A stretch of DNA of 64,000 bases from Antrodiella citrinella (GCA_004802725.1 SGPM01000095.1:1-64000); one strand, 5' to 3'; numbered from the stretch's first letter, positions 1-12,995 are shown. Numbers and translations are program-made. Notes: a model not told the origin generated them from the sequence alone.

Positions 1-504
1 CTCAAAAGTCACACGTGCACTGACACGCTTTATTTTACATGATGGATTGATGGCCGATGTTGGTCTGGGGCAGGCATATGTGGTCCAAATCGGCTTATGG
101 TTTATAACCTGTTGTTTCAAACATATTCAAAGCCCGATTAGAACCATCAAAATAGAATAGAACGTCCTAAATGTCTTATGGAAAGTCATCCAGTGAGTAG
201 CATGCAATGCGAATTGAGTAGTTTCTAACTTCATAATGGGTAACAATGTGGTACCACCAGAGCAACCGAGTATACATGTGGACTAACTAGTAGTAGCATC
301 AAGGCAAGCTTGATCACAGAGTATGCGTAACATTCCTCCTAAGCTCTCTGAGCCCTCTACTTGCGAGGGACCTTCCAGAGAGAGCGCCCCAGGCACTGAG
401 GGATTCAGAACAAGCCGTCATAAAGACCGTATAAACGATAGAGCAGAGAAAAGAAAAACTGGATAACTTTAAGAGGAAAGCGGAAGGAGTATGGGCCCAG
501 CCAT
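1..504. other. Left-edge intergenic sequence, no gene seen
   Basis: No coding frame with plausible composition or splice structure is visible here. The segment lies downstream of the minus-strand gene that ends at 505 and probably contains its 3' untranslated region and whatever intergenic sequence precedes the next gene outside the window. Confidence 0.5.
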
Positions 505-1485
505 CTAATCGTATGACCAAGTGACACCGTGGATACGTCCAACGGCGGGATCCGCGAGCTGATCGAACGCACTCGGGGAGAAATCGAGGGAGGTGGCGAT
601 TTCGCATCCAGCGCAGCGATCAGTGATGGCAACAGTAACCTGCTTGCCCTGGTCTAAACGCGCAAAAACCATGATCAGTCGCATGATGGTGGTCATAGAA
701 GGGATGAAACATACAGTGAGCAGTGACCTTCTTGCCGCAGATGGGGTTGTTGTTCGGGTTACCACCGGTGTAGCCAGGGTAGCTGTCGAAGGCAGCGAAA
801 CCGATAGCAGCAATGAAGTCGGTATCAACGTTCGTGATGCCACATGCGCCGAGACCGGTTTCGTAGAAGGTTCCTAAGAGAGAAGTAAATCAGTCACATG
901 AAGAGCGGAAAGCAAAATATGGAACTACATACCATCACCAGAGAAGACCTGTCCTCCACCGCTGGAAGGGGCGGTTGTGGCCGGGGGAGGAGGACTCGGA
1001 GCCGCAGTGGTGGCAGCAGCCTTGGTAGTGACAGGCTTAGTAGTGGCCACAGGAGGGGGACTCGAAGCAGCTACCTTGGTGGGGGAAGGAGTGGGAGTCG
1101 CCTTGGGAGGGTCAGGCGTGGATGAGTGTTGGACGGGGGTGGAGGAAGGGGTAGCTGTGGTAGAAGGGGTAGTCACCTTGGGGGGCTCAGCACCGACGTT
1201 GTTCACGGCAGCAGGGGCGGCGGAGGAGGTAGGGAGGGCAGAGGTAGGTGCAACGGAGGAAGAGAGGACGCTGCTGCTGGAGTTGGAAGGAGCTGCGCAA
1301 CGCTTGACGACACGCTTGCGGGGTGCGACGTGGACAGCAGCGGGGCTGGCATCAGCAATGGGCTGAGGAGCGGCGAGGCGTGCAGCAATGGCGTGGTGGT
1401 CAACGTGACGAGCAGCGTGGGGAGTGACCATGGCGCTGGCCGACAAAGCGAGGGTGGCGACGAAGAAGGTCTTTGAGAAGAACAT
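505..1485 (-). CDS. Secreted RlpA-like double-psi beta-barrel protein
   Basis: Three exons (1485-933, 873-715, 653-505) give 286 aa. The N-terminus (MFFSKTFFVATLALSASA) is a clear signal peptide. It is followed by about 160 residues rich in Ser, Thr, Pro and Ala, which look like an O-glycosylated linker. The C-terminal third is a double-psi beta-barrel domain: it begins GTFYETGLGACG, continues with PICGKKVTAHYQGK, and ends with TDRCAGCE, LDFSPSAFDQLA and VTWSYD. This is the fold of RlpA, barwin and loosenin/expansin-like proteins, common in secreted proteins of basidiomycetes. Such proteins are thought to bind or loosen cell-wall polysaccharide and are usually non-hydrolytic. The Cys pairs and the TDRC..C motif are visible. 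The exact wall target is not shown by the sequence. Confidence 0.88.
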
Positions 1486-1988
1486 GGTGATCGTGACGGT
1501 GGGTGGGTGGTATATGGAACGGAGGGGGAATTAGACTTTAGTCGAGTCGAACGAAGGGCTTCGGACAAGAATGAGCGAGTCTTATAAGGACAGTGAAAGA
1601 TGTCGTTGGAACCCTCGAAAAGAAGTGAAAACGCGGAGGCGGAAGAGAGAGACAAACGAAAGCGACCTTGCGGAAACAGCGAGGTCAAGTTCGAGTGCGG
1701 AGGATAAAGTCGGATGTCAACGAGCGAGGGAGGGATGAAAAAGACAAGATTGTACAAACGCCCGCTCTTCAAATTTATGTTTCGAGGGTCCTGTCCCACG
1801 GCTGTTCGACATTTCTTTGTTCCTGTTGATTTTTAGGTTGCATCACATGCGAACGTGCTGTTGCAGTCGTAGTCGTACTATACTTGGTAGCAGCATACTA
1901 AGTTTCTGTGCTTGAAGCAGTACACATAGCAACAGATTGACAAACGGAGGGCATCTGAGACCGCCCGTCTACAAACAAAACAGACACA
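1486..1988. other. Intergenic region between two minus-strand genes
   Basis: This half-kilobase holds the promoter and 5' leader of the secreted barrel gene and the 3' end of the eIF3h gene. The reading frames crossing it are low-complexity Ser/Pro-rich shadows of the neighbouring gene. No independent gene is supported. Confidence 0.5.
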
Positions 1989-3415
1989 TCACGCGCCGTT
2001 GCCCGCCTTCGTAGCGTACATCTTCACCAACCCGGCACTCGACGTCTCCTCCACGCTCTTCGCGTACGCGCCAATCCGTCCCAGCAGCAACATGCTCTCC
2101 AGTCTGCTCGGCTCAGGCGGGATCTTGAACAACCTGCTCACGTCCTCCTCAGGAAGCGGCGCAAGGCCCTGCGCAACACGGGTAGCGTTCTCCTCCTTAC
2201 GTTTCATCACGTATCCCTCTGCCCGCGCCTTTTCGCGCGCAATCTGTCGCTGCAGGTATCCGAGATTGCCTTCTTCTGTTTTGTACGCATCCATCGCCTC
2301 GACGATCTGCTCGAGGTTGCGTGCGACACCGACTCCACCGAGATTGAGCACAGAATATGACGGTGGGAGGGCGGTCGTTGACGACGCCAACGAAGGCGCG
2401 GCACCTGCAGGTGACGGTGAACTGGTTGCCAAGGTGTCCAAAAATGCACTCATGAGAGCGTTGGTGCGGACGCGCAAGGGTATTTCTTCGACGATGGTTG
2501 AGAACGTCAATCGGTGGTCGATCAAACTGTGGACGATCGGTAGCGAGACGATCAGCAGCGGGACATCTCAATGGTTATGATCGGGACGCGCACCTTTCTG
2601 TGCTAAAGTTGTTCCTTTTGTACGCATCCAAGAACGCTTTTGTTAATCGGAACCCGCGGAAGGAAGCATTTCCACGTGCTGTTTGTGAAATATCTGCGTG
2701 AAGAGATGAGCGGAGTCGATCATCTTTATGATACGAGACAACCGACCGTGAACAACAACAACACCTCCGTGTCGTAGTCTTTCTTGGTGAATAGCTTGTG
2801 TCTCCACTAGTGATTGACTGAAGAAGGACCCGAGAGTGGTAGCTTGATAGAATCCAACAATGCTGTCGTCTGCTTGGACCTCCTTGAGAGAACGAAGCAT
2901 GGAAGCCTGGTATTTCGCTGGAACAAAAAGATTCGTTGGGTGCAAAACATGGCTGCGAGACCGATGAAGACTTACCGACACCCTTTATTGACTTGTCGTC
3001 CTCCTCGTTAAAGTGATGTGGTAGAGGGAAGCAGTTTGAGACCTCCAAGGTCCCATCGAGGTCCAGTCCAAGCAAAAGACCATGAGCATTGCCACCCTGC
3101 GCCTCGCGCGAGTGCTTGATGATCTTGGAGACGACCTGCAAAGCAAAGAGAGTTTAATATGGGACCTCCATGGACACACCTGTACGGGCACTCGGAGAAA
3201 CGCGATTCGAGAGCGGAAAACACGAGTCGTGTAAATGAGAGGCTCACCAAACCATCGAGTTGTACAGACGTGAGGGGGATGTCGGCTTCGATGTCTATGG
3301 CCTTGGACATTGAAGCCGGGATGGCTTCATATGTGGGCGCTGCGGGTGCTGGTGTGGTTGAGACTGCCGGCAGAGTGGCCGCAATGGCTGCAGCCATCGA
3401 AGGTGCGGCTGCCAT
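1989..3415 (-). CDS. Translation initiation factor eIF3 subunit h (MPN domain)
   Basis: Five exons (3415-3248, 3135-2976, 2917-2747, 2693-2594, 2526-1989) give 378 aa. After an Ala/Pro-rich leader, the MPN domain starts at IPLTSVQLDGL and runs through VSKIIKHSREA, GLLLGLDLDG and CFPLPHHF. The residues do not form the HxH and SxxD zinc site of active JAMM proteases, as expected for eIF3h, which is a structural MPN subunit. The C-terminal helical part has the family signature LPEEDVSRLFKIPPEPSR followed by LLLGRIGAYAK. eIF3h helps bring mRNA and the 40S ribosome together in the eIF3 complex. The start at MAAAPSMAAA is the first Met of a clean N-terminus. The fourth intron was placed so that NNFSTE joins SLIDHRLTF. 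Confidence 0.92.
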
Positions 3416-3605
3416 TTTGTTTTGAAAACAAAGAAAGAACAAGACTTGGAGAGCTGCGAGTTGTTTGCAAAGGTCACGGTGCAAGATTAACGAGATTCCA
3501 GGGCAGCACTGAGCAGATGCACGGATCGGAAAAAGACTCGGGACAAACAACGACTAACACAATAGATGCGAGCGTTTATCGGAATCGCGCACACCTGTTC
3601 GTCCC

Positions 3606-3643
3606 CCTCTCCTCCTCCTCGTCCTCGTCCTCGTCCTCGTCGC
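3606..3643 (+). repeat. TCC/TCG-rich microsatellite in 5' leader
   Basis: A short pyrimidine-rich repeat of tcctc and tcg units lies just upstream of the zinc transporter start at 3672. It probably sits in the 5' untranslated region or core promoter. Pyrimidine tracts are common immediately upstream of basidiomycete start sites. Confidence 0.6.
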
Positions 3644-3671
3644 AACCTAGACCGTTACGACGCAAGTCATC

Positions 3672-5578
3672 ATGGACAGATCATCTCGAATTCTCCTTCT
3701 GCTCGTCATCGACACCGTCTTCTTCTTCGTTGAACTTATTGTTGGTATGCTCATGGCTACAGCAACGCTTCCTCCCCATGCACTCAACCTATTCATTTCA
3801 GGTTATGCTGTCGGGTCTCTCGCACTAGTGGCGGACAGTTTCCACATGCTCAAGTACGCTTTCTTGGTCGTTGTACTCACTTCGCCACTTATATCCTCGT
3901 GTAAACGTTCAGTGATGTGATGAGCTTAGTGGTGGCCTTGTATGCAATCAAAGTGCGTCTACACCACCTCGAACGTCCACAATGTCTGATAGTTGACTTT
4001 AGCTGGCGAACCAAACACACATCGACTCTCGTTACTCATACGGTTGGCATCGTGCCGAAATTCTTGCCGCGTTGATCAATGGCGTGTTCCTCCTGGCTTT
4101 GTGTTTTTCAATTTCACTGGAGGCTCTCGAACGTTTCTTCAGCACACCGGGTGAGTGTTGAATCCTATTGACAGTAAAACATCCAATTTTCATTCATACG
4201 TCCCAGACATTTCCAACCCCAAGCTGATAGTGCTCGTGGGGTCGCTCGGATTAGCGTCCAACATGGTTGGCCTGTTCCTTTTCCATGGTAAGTGCATATG
4301 TCATTGGTCCGTGGTCCGTTCTCACGTGCTTTCTGCAGAACATGGTCACAGCCATGATCATGACCACGGAAAGCTTCCAGAGACATCCCCTTCAAAACCG
4401 GCCAGTTTCCGAAGTATCACGGATGCTGGTACTGACACGACTCCTCGTAACATTTCCCCCGTCCGGAGATCCCGGGAACGTTCCGACTCCTACTCCTCGC
4501 TCTATGGTCATCCCGTAGCCACCCGTGCGTCGATGGTGCAAGCTGCGCAGGACATCGCGTACGCTCGATCCCCCTCGCCGGTTAATCATATCAGGAAGTC
4601 ATCACACCATGCCAGGTCCCACTCGCGTCCTGCTTTACGCAATGAGGACACGGAAGAGACAGGTGCTCAGCCTGTGTCGCCTTTTGTTGCAAGTCCCGAG
4701 GTAGAGACATCTCATGTTTCCACGGAGACTACACCTCTGCTAGGGAACAACGACGCAGAAACCTCTGAAGGATCCATCACGGAGTCCGTCCACTCTGGGC
4801 AGGCTCATGGCTCGTCTGGACATGGTCATTCACACGGGTCGATGAATATGAGGGCGTTGGTGTTGCATGTCCTGGGTGACGCCCTTGGCAACGTTGGCGT
4901 TATTGCCACCGGTCTAGTGATTTGGCTCACTGAATGGAGCTTCAAGTTTTACTTCGACCCAGTGATCAGTCTAGTCATCACCGTTATCATCTTCTCGTCA
5001 GCGTTACCTCTCGGTATGTTCGCCACGAATGTTTGTCTCTTCTCGTTTGTGTTGACATGCTTCTGTATCAGTCAAGAGCACCTCTTTCATTTTGCTGCAG
5101 GGTGTTCCATCAAATGTTTCTATGGAAGATGTGCGCTCGGCCATTTTGGAGGTTGAGGGTGTTTTGTCCCTGCACGAATTGCACATTTGGCAACTGTCAG
5201 AAAACAAGATAGTCGCGTCTGTGCACGTTACTGCCTCGCGAAACCACGACTTCATGCCCGTTGCGTCCAAGATTCGAATGGTGCTGCATCTGCATGGCAT
5301 TCACTCCAGTACTATCCAACCGGAGTACCACCACCCTCACAACTCTCCTCCTGAAGAGCATCTCAAGGTCTGCCTTTTCTAATTTGAGATGTGCAGTGCA
5401 GGTCGCTGATGTTTTTGTTTGACAGACAACGGAGGAAACATGTTGTTTGATTACCTGCCCTCCGGATCAAGCTTGTGATCCTGCTCAGAATTCCTGTTGT
5501 CGTGAGTACATTGTGTGGTGCCACTTTCCATTCATACTCACGCTTGATTCCACAGCGCGCCCGCCAACGGAAGTCTAA
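3672..5578 (+). CDS. Zinc transporter, cation diffusion facilitator family (Zrc1/Cot1 type)
   Basis: Nine exons (3672-3744, 3802-3853, 3913-3952, 4003-4150, 4207-4287, 4339-5013, 5072-5367, 5426-5501, 5556-5578) give 487 aa. Six transmembrane segments are recognisable. TM2 carries ADSFHMLND and TM5 carries LHVLGDALGN; these two H/D pairs form the zinc transport site of CDF proteins. Between TM4 and TM5 is a cytosolic loop of roughly 190 residues flanked by His-rich stretches (HEHGHSHDHDHGK and HGSSGHGHSHG), which would bind zinc. The C-terminal cytosolic domain contains GVPSNVSMEDV and LHELHIWQLSENK. Zrc1-type proteins move Zn2+ into the vacuole or ER in exchange for protons. The tail ends in a Cys-rich stretch (CCLITCPPDQACD, then NSCC), seen in several fungal homologues. 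Confidence 0.93.
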
Positions 5579-5711
5579 ATTTAACCTTCAACTCACATCC
5601 GCACACGGGAACACTACTTTATTCTAACACTCTTGTAGCTTTACACTACGACTTCCGACTTTAAGTCATCCTGTCTATTCTGCCCAATATATGCAAACTA
5701 TCATTAGCCCT

Positions 5712-8700
5712 TCAAGCCTCGGCCATGAATGTGGGAAAGTTTGTGACGAAGGAGTGCGACGACGACAAGCGCTGTGCAATCACCTCACTTGTTTGACTGC
5801 CCGTGTTCTTGCGCAGGTCTCCTCCTAATCTGCGCGCCATCGCAGAGACGGATTGACCAAGGACGAATTGCGATTCGTCGCACACGGAGAGCAGGGCCCA
5901 TTCAATGTGAAGGGCCGCGGTGAGTGCTGAGGAGATGATGGCTACGAGCAGCTCCACCGCCATAGTCTGTTCCGCAGGCTGTGCGTGGTCCAGTGATGTG
6001 ACGATGCCGGATAAGACAACATGAAAGAATATAGGGAGCAGAGGAGGCGAATTCGATGGTCGTGGGTGGCTGAGGATGTACGTCGCCAAACGTCGCGGTG
6101 TTTCTAGTTCCCCCATCGTGATAGCGACGGAAAGCTCGTTCCAAACTACTTGCAGGAACTTGGTAGGGGCCATGTAGAGTAGACAACGATCCACATCCAG
6201 CGAAGGTGCTCTTTCGGACCGAGCTGCGCTGAGCGCGTTGCGGAGATCGCGGCGGGGAATTTCGTTCCAGTCTGCCACTTCTAAACTCAATGGGACAGGG
6301 GCATCTGCGCGTTATATTCGCAGATCAGTCTCGGTGTTGTTCGGTTTGCCAGAGATCATGGGAAGGGACTGACCGTCAGCGGGACGTTTGAGGGCTTCCA
6401 GCGCAACTCGTCGTATTTTTGTGTGGTCGGTCAGACCTGGTAACGGTGTGAACTTCGCAGGGAAGAGACGAAGCATCGCGCCTGCGGTCAGACGGAGCAC
6501 AGGCTGGGGACAAGATGAGGATGTGACGAGAGTTTGGAGGATATCTTGATACAAAGGAACGCGCATGCTGAAAATCTATCAGTCGCAGTGGCGTATAGCA
6601 CATCGTCGAACTTACAACTTCTGTTCAATCTCTGTCAACAAAACCTTGACCACGCCGATTAACGTCCAGTTTAGTAACTGTCCCGAGAAGTATGAAAACC
6701 CGTTGATCATCACGTCCTTATCCAATTTGCGGTCCGTGCATTGTTGGATTGCATGTGAGAATAGAGTGCCCGCTAATCGTAGCAGGATTTTGGGACGCGT
6801 AGATCTGAACGAATGTCGGCATACGCTCATAAGAGGGACCTCAACTGACTGACCTGAGGATGGTGTCTTCAATACCTTCACTGTTGCTGTCAAACAGAGC
6901 CTTGAACCAGGCATTGAATACTGGGACGTCCTCGCCTTTGGAATCGACCCGGTGGGTGACGCTTCCTGCAAATAGCACGTCTGGTCGCAGTTCTCTACCC
7001 TTGAGATGGAACACAAGATTCGACAACTAGATGGAATATTAGTGCATACAAGTATGGAAGTTGACGGAAGCTGCTCACATGGAAACGAGCCAACGTATAT
7101 TGCAGGAACAGAACTACATCGCCTACGTGGGTAATGGCGGTTTGTGGGTCGCCTTGACATAGACGGTTAGCATCAAGGAAACCGTAGACAGAATCCTCAG
7201 GTACATACCGACAGTCTCACAATCATAATCTTCTACCAGCGCGAGCGCCACAGCAAGCATATCAGGCAGGTTGGCATGTAGCGACAAGATATCCAATGCC
7301 GAGTCAACCGAATACATGATCTTGCAGAGCTGTCCCAGCGTATCGATATCCAAAGCCGACGCTGCCACCGCGAATCTCTGTGATGATCAGCCGTGTGTCC
7401 GCCCCGTGGTGTGAGAAGCATTACCTTTCGCATTACTTCTGCACAAACATTGTGACTGGAGGAATCCTTCCAAACCTTGTCTAAGAAAATAGTCGCATCT
7501 TTCAGGCTCACGTCAGAAGCCAGCTTAGAATCTATATATGACTGTTCGTAGCACAGGTCAATAGGACGAACTCAACAGGAGTCAAGGGCTCGAATCATAC
7601 CTGCAGATCTAGACTAGCGTCTTGCGACTCAGATTGGATCCTTGACTGATCCATTTGCTGAGATGGATTCAAATTTGTAGCGAAGGCGTGGTCTATGAGC
7701 CCTGTAGCTACAAGTTGCCGGAGGAGCTCGGTCATGAAGGGCGACGACCTGATTCAAGATTTAGACTCAGTGAGCGACCGACAGATTAGAAAGGAGAGGC
7801 TTCACTTCGGGCCATCGTTCAGAGTCGTCTGTCCACTTCCATAATGGACAACATCGCATTTATGTATCAGGTCTGCGCGATGCAGGAGAGACGACACGGC
7901 GAGATGCATTGCTGTACGCTGAGATGCAATTCAGTCACGAATCTATTCCACATGTAAGTGAACTTCATACCCAGTCCGGTTCTATCCCATCGTGCTCCAC
8001 AGCCTTCTCGAATGCAGCTATGATATGTGGAAGCTGGTGACATTAGTTATTTCAGCAGTCGATACACAAGTTGTTCACATACCCTACCAATCACGAAAGC
8101 CTTCCACATCTGGGGAGAGGTTTTCTCCGAGGTGGTGTGATCATCGGGATTGGACAGACCATAAACTGCAGATAACAGTAGTTGCGTGTAGAAAACTGCA
8201 GGACTCCAGGACGACCATCGAAGGAACGCGACCAGAATAGCAGTTACATGTGAAGCGTCTCCTGCTCCGTAGGCATTGCCTCTGCGGATTATCTGGTTTA
8301 TGATTAGAGGGGCCTATAACCGGGGAAAGCTCATGACTCACCAGAGAATTCAGAAGAAGGCCACAAGATGATATATCCGAATCTGAGTTTGGGCCAACTA
8401 CGTCGCCTTTACCCAACGCAAGTTGAAAGGTATGCATCATTTGGGCTTCTCTTGCAGCCTTTGCGTCATCACCAAGTAGCAGAGTCAAAGACAGTGCGAG
8501 ATTTTCCAACGCCTGCCGAAGATCCGGTGGTAATCGCAATTGCAGCTGTAACAGCTCGTTCGTCTCTCCGAAATAAACCAGAGCTTGTGCCGTTGAGATA
8601 TGTGATACATCTGAAACGCAGGAGAGAAGCAACATGAGTAGCTCTGACGCGGATACTATCAAATGGTGTAAGCTGGAGGGTGAAGAGCTGTGTGCCGTTC

Positions 8701-9251
8701 TCAGAAGGGCCATCGCGTCTAGAACTGTTTCCAAGACGTCGTTGGTCGTTGCGGTGAACGATACCACAGACCCAATAGGTGGCATTCCGGAGGCGTAGTG
8801 CGATTCCACGATGACTTGACACAGAGAATCCAGAGTGAACAGATTATGCAAATCCGGTGACCGTGCACCAGAGAGGAATGCAGTCACAAAAGCTGCCAGT
8901 GGTAAAACACCATCCTGAATTGCGGCTTTGAGATATGCTCGTAGAGCTGGATCTCCAGGATAGCTGGTGTGTAGGACTAGCACAGAGTCTATTCATAACA
9001 TCAGTAGTAAAAAACATCGTGCTCTTACAAGTGATAACGCGACATACTACTGAGTTCCAGGTGTATAGCCTCACTGGGGACAGCATGTCCCATCAGGTTT
9101 TGCGAAATGAACAATTTGCATAGCTTCAACCACTAAGGATCTGCTGTTTGAGTAACATAATTAGAGCTGAAACAAGAGACTGATAGCTCACTTTGCTGGC
9201 CGACACACCATTTTGGAATGCATTGCGTGTAAGTTCACTCAGAGACATCAT
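5712..9251 (-). CDS. MED5: Mediator complex subunit 5
   Basis: A long gene with many short introns. The N-terminus reads MMSLSELTRNAFQNG, then VSASK, then after an intron WLKLCKLFISQNLMGH, which is the conserved start of fungal Med5 (Nut1). The next exon encodes VLVLHTSYPGDPALRAYLK and a helical region with FTLDSLCQVIVESHYASG. The C-terminal exons contain DVDRCLLYMAPTKFLQVVW and end in FPTFMAEA. Med5 is a fungal subunit of the Mediator tail module, which links DNA-bound activators to RNA polymerase II. The span, less introns, leaves roughly 1,000 aa, the usual family length. I did not resolve every internal intron between about 7,000 and 8,300, so the exon structure there is provisional. The start could also be the second Met at 9248. 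Confidence 0.85.
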
Positions 9252-9443
9252 GCATCAGAGGGCAAGCGGCATCAGCGTCAAAATATCGACACGATCGTGT
9301 GGACCTACAAAATCACACGTACGTACGGTCGTTCTCCAGATAATGAATTTGTAAAATAGCAATGACCGACAGTAAATATGTAACGAAGTCCTATATCGAA
9401 ACTGAATATGTGGATACAATAGCTAAAAGAGAGAATGCGATCG

Positions 9444-12400
9444 TCATGAGACTTTGGAAACTAGCCGTCTTGTCTCCTGTGGGGTGAAATGCAATATGGT
9501 AGAGAGGATCCGCACAAGGTGAGGCTGGAAGATAGTACACGTCAGTATGCTTTAACACGAAAGGGATGCTGCTGGAGCTCACCCTCATTTCTTGATGTTC
9601 TAAGAACTGTAGGATGACGTTCCTCAGGTACTCAAAGTTGACTTCTTCATCAGACTTCGATGGTCCTGCAGGGGAGCCTGGTCTGGATGTCTGACCATTG
9701 GGTGACTGCAGGTCGGAGACGGACGACCGAGGCGACCTGGTCTCGGAGCTACCATCGGGTCTTGCAGCCCAGTAGCCAACTCCCGGATTCCTCTGTCGCT
9801 CGAGTAAGGCAGCAGATGATTGTACTTTTCTCAGCTCGTCTCGTAGTGTCTATTCGGGGATTTGGATCTTGTATCACGGCGTACAGATGAGATCATTTAC
9901 CTTGTTGTTTGCTTTCAACTGCGCCTCACGGCTCTGGAATTCCTCTAGCTGCTGTTGTAACGCATTCGCCTTTGAGTTTGCGTCGGCGAGCTGAGACCGG
10001 ACAGTAGCCTATAATAAAATGAGCGATGAAAACGGCCGTGCAGCAGAACAAAGCTCACCTCAACGTCACCAATCTTGCCAGCTTGGCCCTTGAGATCGGA
10101 TATGAGCACCTGAGACACGCGCAATTCCTCCTTTAATCGTGTGATCTCCTCTTTCAAGTTATACATACGCTCCCTCTCGTCATCTTCTGATCTGAGAGAT
10201 TGGGAAACCGTCCGCTTCAACGCATCGATCTCTTTAACCTTCTCGACCAACTTCCGACTCCAATCGGCCTCTCCTTCGTCCCTCTCTCGTTCGATGTCGG
10301 ACAATTGTCTCCGGAACTCGGCCAAACGACTCTCGTACTTGGCTTCGGCTTCAAGAAGTAGTCGCGATACTTCATCTGCCGATGCACTAGGGGAATGGAC
10401 ACCAAAGGCGTGCGATCTTTGTGTCTCTGCCAACTCGTCTTGAAGAAGTGCGATACGTTCTGTAGACTCTCGGATCTGATACTGGAACTCGCTGCTTTGG
10501 CTTTGCAGAGTCTCCTGCAGGTGTCGGGATGACTCGAGCTCAGCTTGTCGCATCTGCAGCTGATCGAATAGGTCGTCCTTGTCGGTCCTCAACGTTTGCA
10601 CGATGCTCTCCAGCTGTGCGACACGTGACGTCTTTGCCTCGAGTTCCTTAGTATATAGAGCCTGCAAATGATAATATGAGCGCACGGTCACTCCACGAGT
10701 CCATAGATAATACCTTTGTGGTAACAGCTTCGAGTTCGTACTGACCACGCAGGGCCAACTGTTCCTTCTCATGCCTCTCCTTCACTGCGGTGAGCTCCCT
10801 GTCAAATTGAGACCTCAAACCGACAATAGCAGTCTCCCTCTCGTGATTGACTGTCTCGATGTCGGCGAGTAAATTCTGCTTCTCCTCCTGGAACTTGTCC
10901 CGCTCATCCCGCTCCTTCTCTCTCAGCGTATGCAGCTCTCTAGTCGCGTCATCTCTCTCCTTTTCGGCCTTCACCAACTTCTGCCGCACCGTCTTCAAGA
11001 GCGCAATCGCCTTTACACGCTTCTCCTCTTCTTCCTTGCCCGTGTTCTTGACCTTCTCAACTTCAAGGTGTAGAGCATCCAGCTCAGCCTTCTTCCTCTT
11101 GGCCTCCTCCACCGCTTCTGATTGAGTGGCCTGAGATGCCTTCAACAAGGCCTCACTCTCGTCCCTCTGGGCGCGTAGTTTCTCGATTTGATCTGACTGA
11201 GACTTGGACTCTAAGTGGTGAGTATCTCGGAGTTCTTCAATACGCTCATCTTGTCCTATCGCATCAGAGTCAGCTTCGAACTCGGGCTTCGCCGAAGAGA
11301 GCACCTTACGAGTGAGTTTTCCCGTGAGTCTCCTGATCTCGTCCTGTGCCATCTATGGAGGAGAGATCAGTAGGGCTTTGCGAATAAAATAGCGACCTTA
11401 CCTCGTTCTTGAGATTCATATTCTGAAGGTAGTCGTTCAGAGCCTCAGTGTCTTGCATACTTTCCAGCGGTGTGAATTCACGTAAGACAAGGTCGGCAGC
11501 TGCTTTCTCGGCTTGTAGCCTCTTGAACGAGGTGGATACATCTGGGAAACGTGAGTTTCAACATCTTTCAGTCATTATATATTCGTACCAGCAAAGCGTT
11601 GCTCAACGAGCTTCAGACGTTGTTGCAGTGCTTCTATGTCTGATTCGTCTGTCTTGGATGGTGAAATCAGAGGTGCTAGGGCGGGAGGCGAAATAATTTC
11701 TATAGTAGCTGGAGCCGCAGTAGCGTCAGCATGCAGAGTGGCATCTGGGACAGACTCCGTAGATGTAGTGGGTTCAGGTGGGGTGTCGGCTGGCGCAGAC
11801 ACTTCGTCGGGAACACTTGGTTCGATCGCTTCGGCTTCACCAATATCTTCGCTTGTGGCTATGAACGGGGTGCTCTCTTCCTCCACATTTTCCTTCCCAG
11901 AGCCAACATCAACGCTCTCCGTACTAGGTTCAGGTGATGCCTCCGGCTCCGCAGCTGCCTCCAGCTCAGCTATGTGGTCTTCCAGAACTTCGCTTGGTGG
12001 TCTCTCGGCCTGACTGTCGGACTCCATTCTGACCTCAGCGGGTGTCATAGGGTCCACGCTAATATGAGGTAACTGCTCGTCCACTGGTTTCTCTGTTACT
12101 TCAGCCGGAGGTATAGTGTCATCTTCGGTACGGACGTCACCGTTCACCACAGGGATAGCAGTTGGCTCAACACCGAGGGGCGAAGCAACGCGTTCTGGCA
12201 CTACGAGCTCCAAGGAATCGATAGTGGCGTTCAGAATAGGAGAATTTGGCAATGGTGTCGACTTTGGAGACAACGGGGGCCCTGCCTTCACATCGGGCGA
12301 CTGTGGTCGAGATGAAGGGGAAGGAGAAAGTGGATGATCGGTCACCGGTGTGGAAGAACGGGATGGCCTAGAAGAGGTATTGGGTGTAGTAGTGTTGGAA

Positions 12401-12714
12401 GCATCGCCTATTGCGAACTTTGCGCGAAGTCTATCCTCGAGAGTTGTACGATGACCTGGCGAGCGTCCTGTGGACTGTTCTGAGGTAGATGGCTTTGGCT
12501 GTACGGGGCTGGGGCTTGCAGGACGCTGTGCGGCGAGCGACTTCTTCAGGGAGGACAGGGCTGGCTCAGCTAAAGATGCTGAGGAAGTCGATGGTCGAAG
12601 AGACTCTGAGGAAGACCGCGCTGCAGAGCCTGTCGCGTCCTGGGACGGTTTGGGGGAGTGTAGAGAAGGGACTTGGGCGAGGGTTTCTACAGCTTGCCGC
12701 CACTGTGAAAACAT
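9444..12714 (-). CDS. Golgin with C-terminal GRIP domain (Imh1-like)
   Basis: The protein starts MFSQWRQAVETLAQ. About 350 residues of Ser/Pro/Glu-rich, probably disordered sequence follow. A long coiled coil then spans roughly 11,600 to 9,900, with heptad-rich stretches such as EEEEKRVKAIALLKTV and EKERDDATRELHTLRE. The last two exons encode EEVNFEYLRNVILQFLEHQ, then PHLVRILSTILHFTPQE and a stop. This is a GRIP domain, which binds Arl1-GTP at the trans-Golgi; such golgins tether vesicles there. The last intron joins HQEMR to PHLVRIL. The start ATG lies next to a sequence that could also be read as a splice acceptor (ttttcacag), so an upstream first exon cannot be excluded. Confidence 0.85.
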
Positions 12715-12995
12715 GAGAAGTCCGAGGGTATTATATGTTTAAGAGGATTGGGTATCTCTAGAGGTTGCAGCGGAATGGTAATGAATGGTCTCTCACTGCT
12801 GAGGACCGTGAGGTATTCGGAGTGAAGCTGCTTATGCAAGCGCTCGATCAGCACAGGTCCGTTCCTGCAACAGGCCCTGCAACGACACACATGCTGGGCA
12901 CACAAGATTGGAGATTCAGATTTCGGCTAACATCACAGTGTATATATGTTTGTATAAGTAGACAATAGCAAAGGAATGTACAGCAAGCCGAAGTA

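Noticed and set aside
977..1366. Gly/Val/Ala-rich plus-strand frame of 129 codons
   Set aside because: It is the antisense shadow of the Ser/Thr/Pro-rich stalk of the secreted barrel protein.
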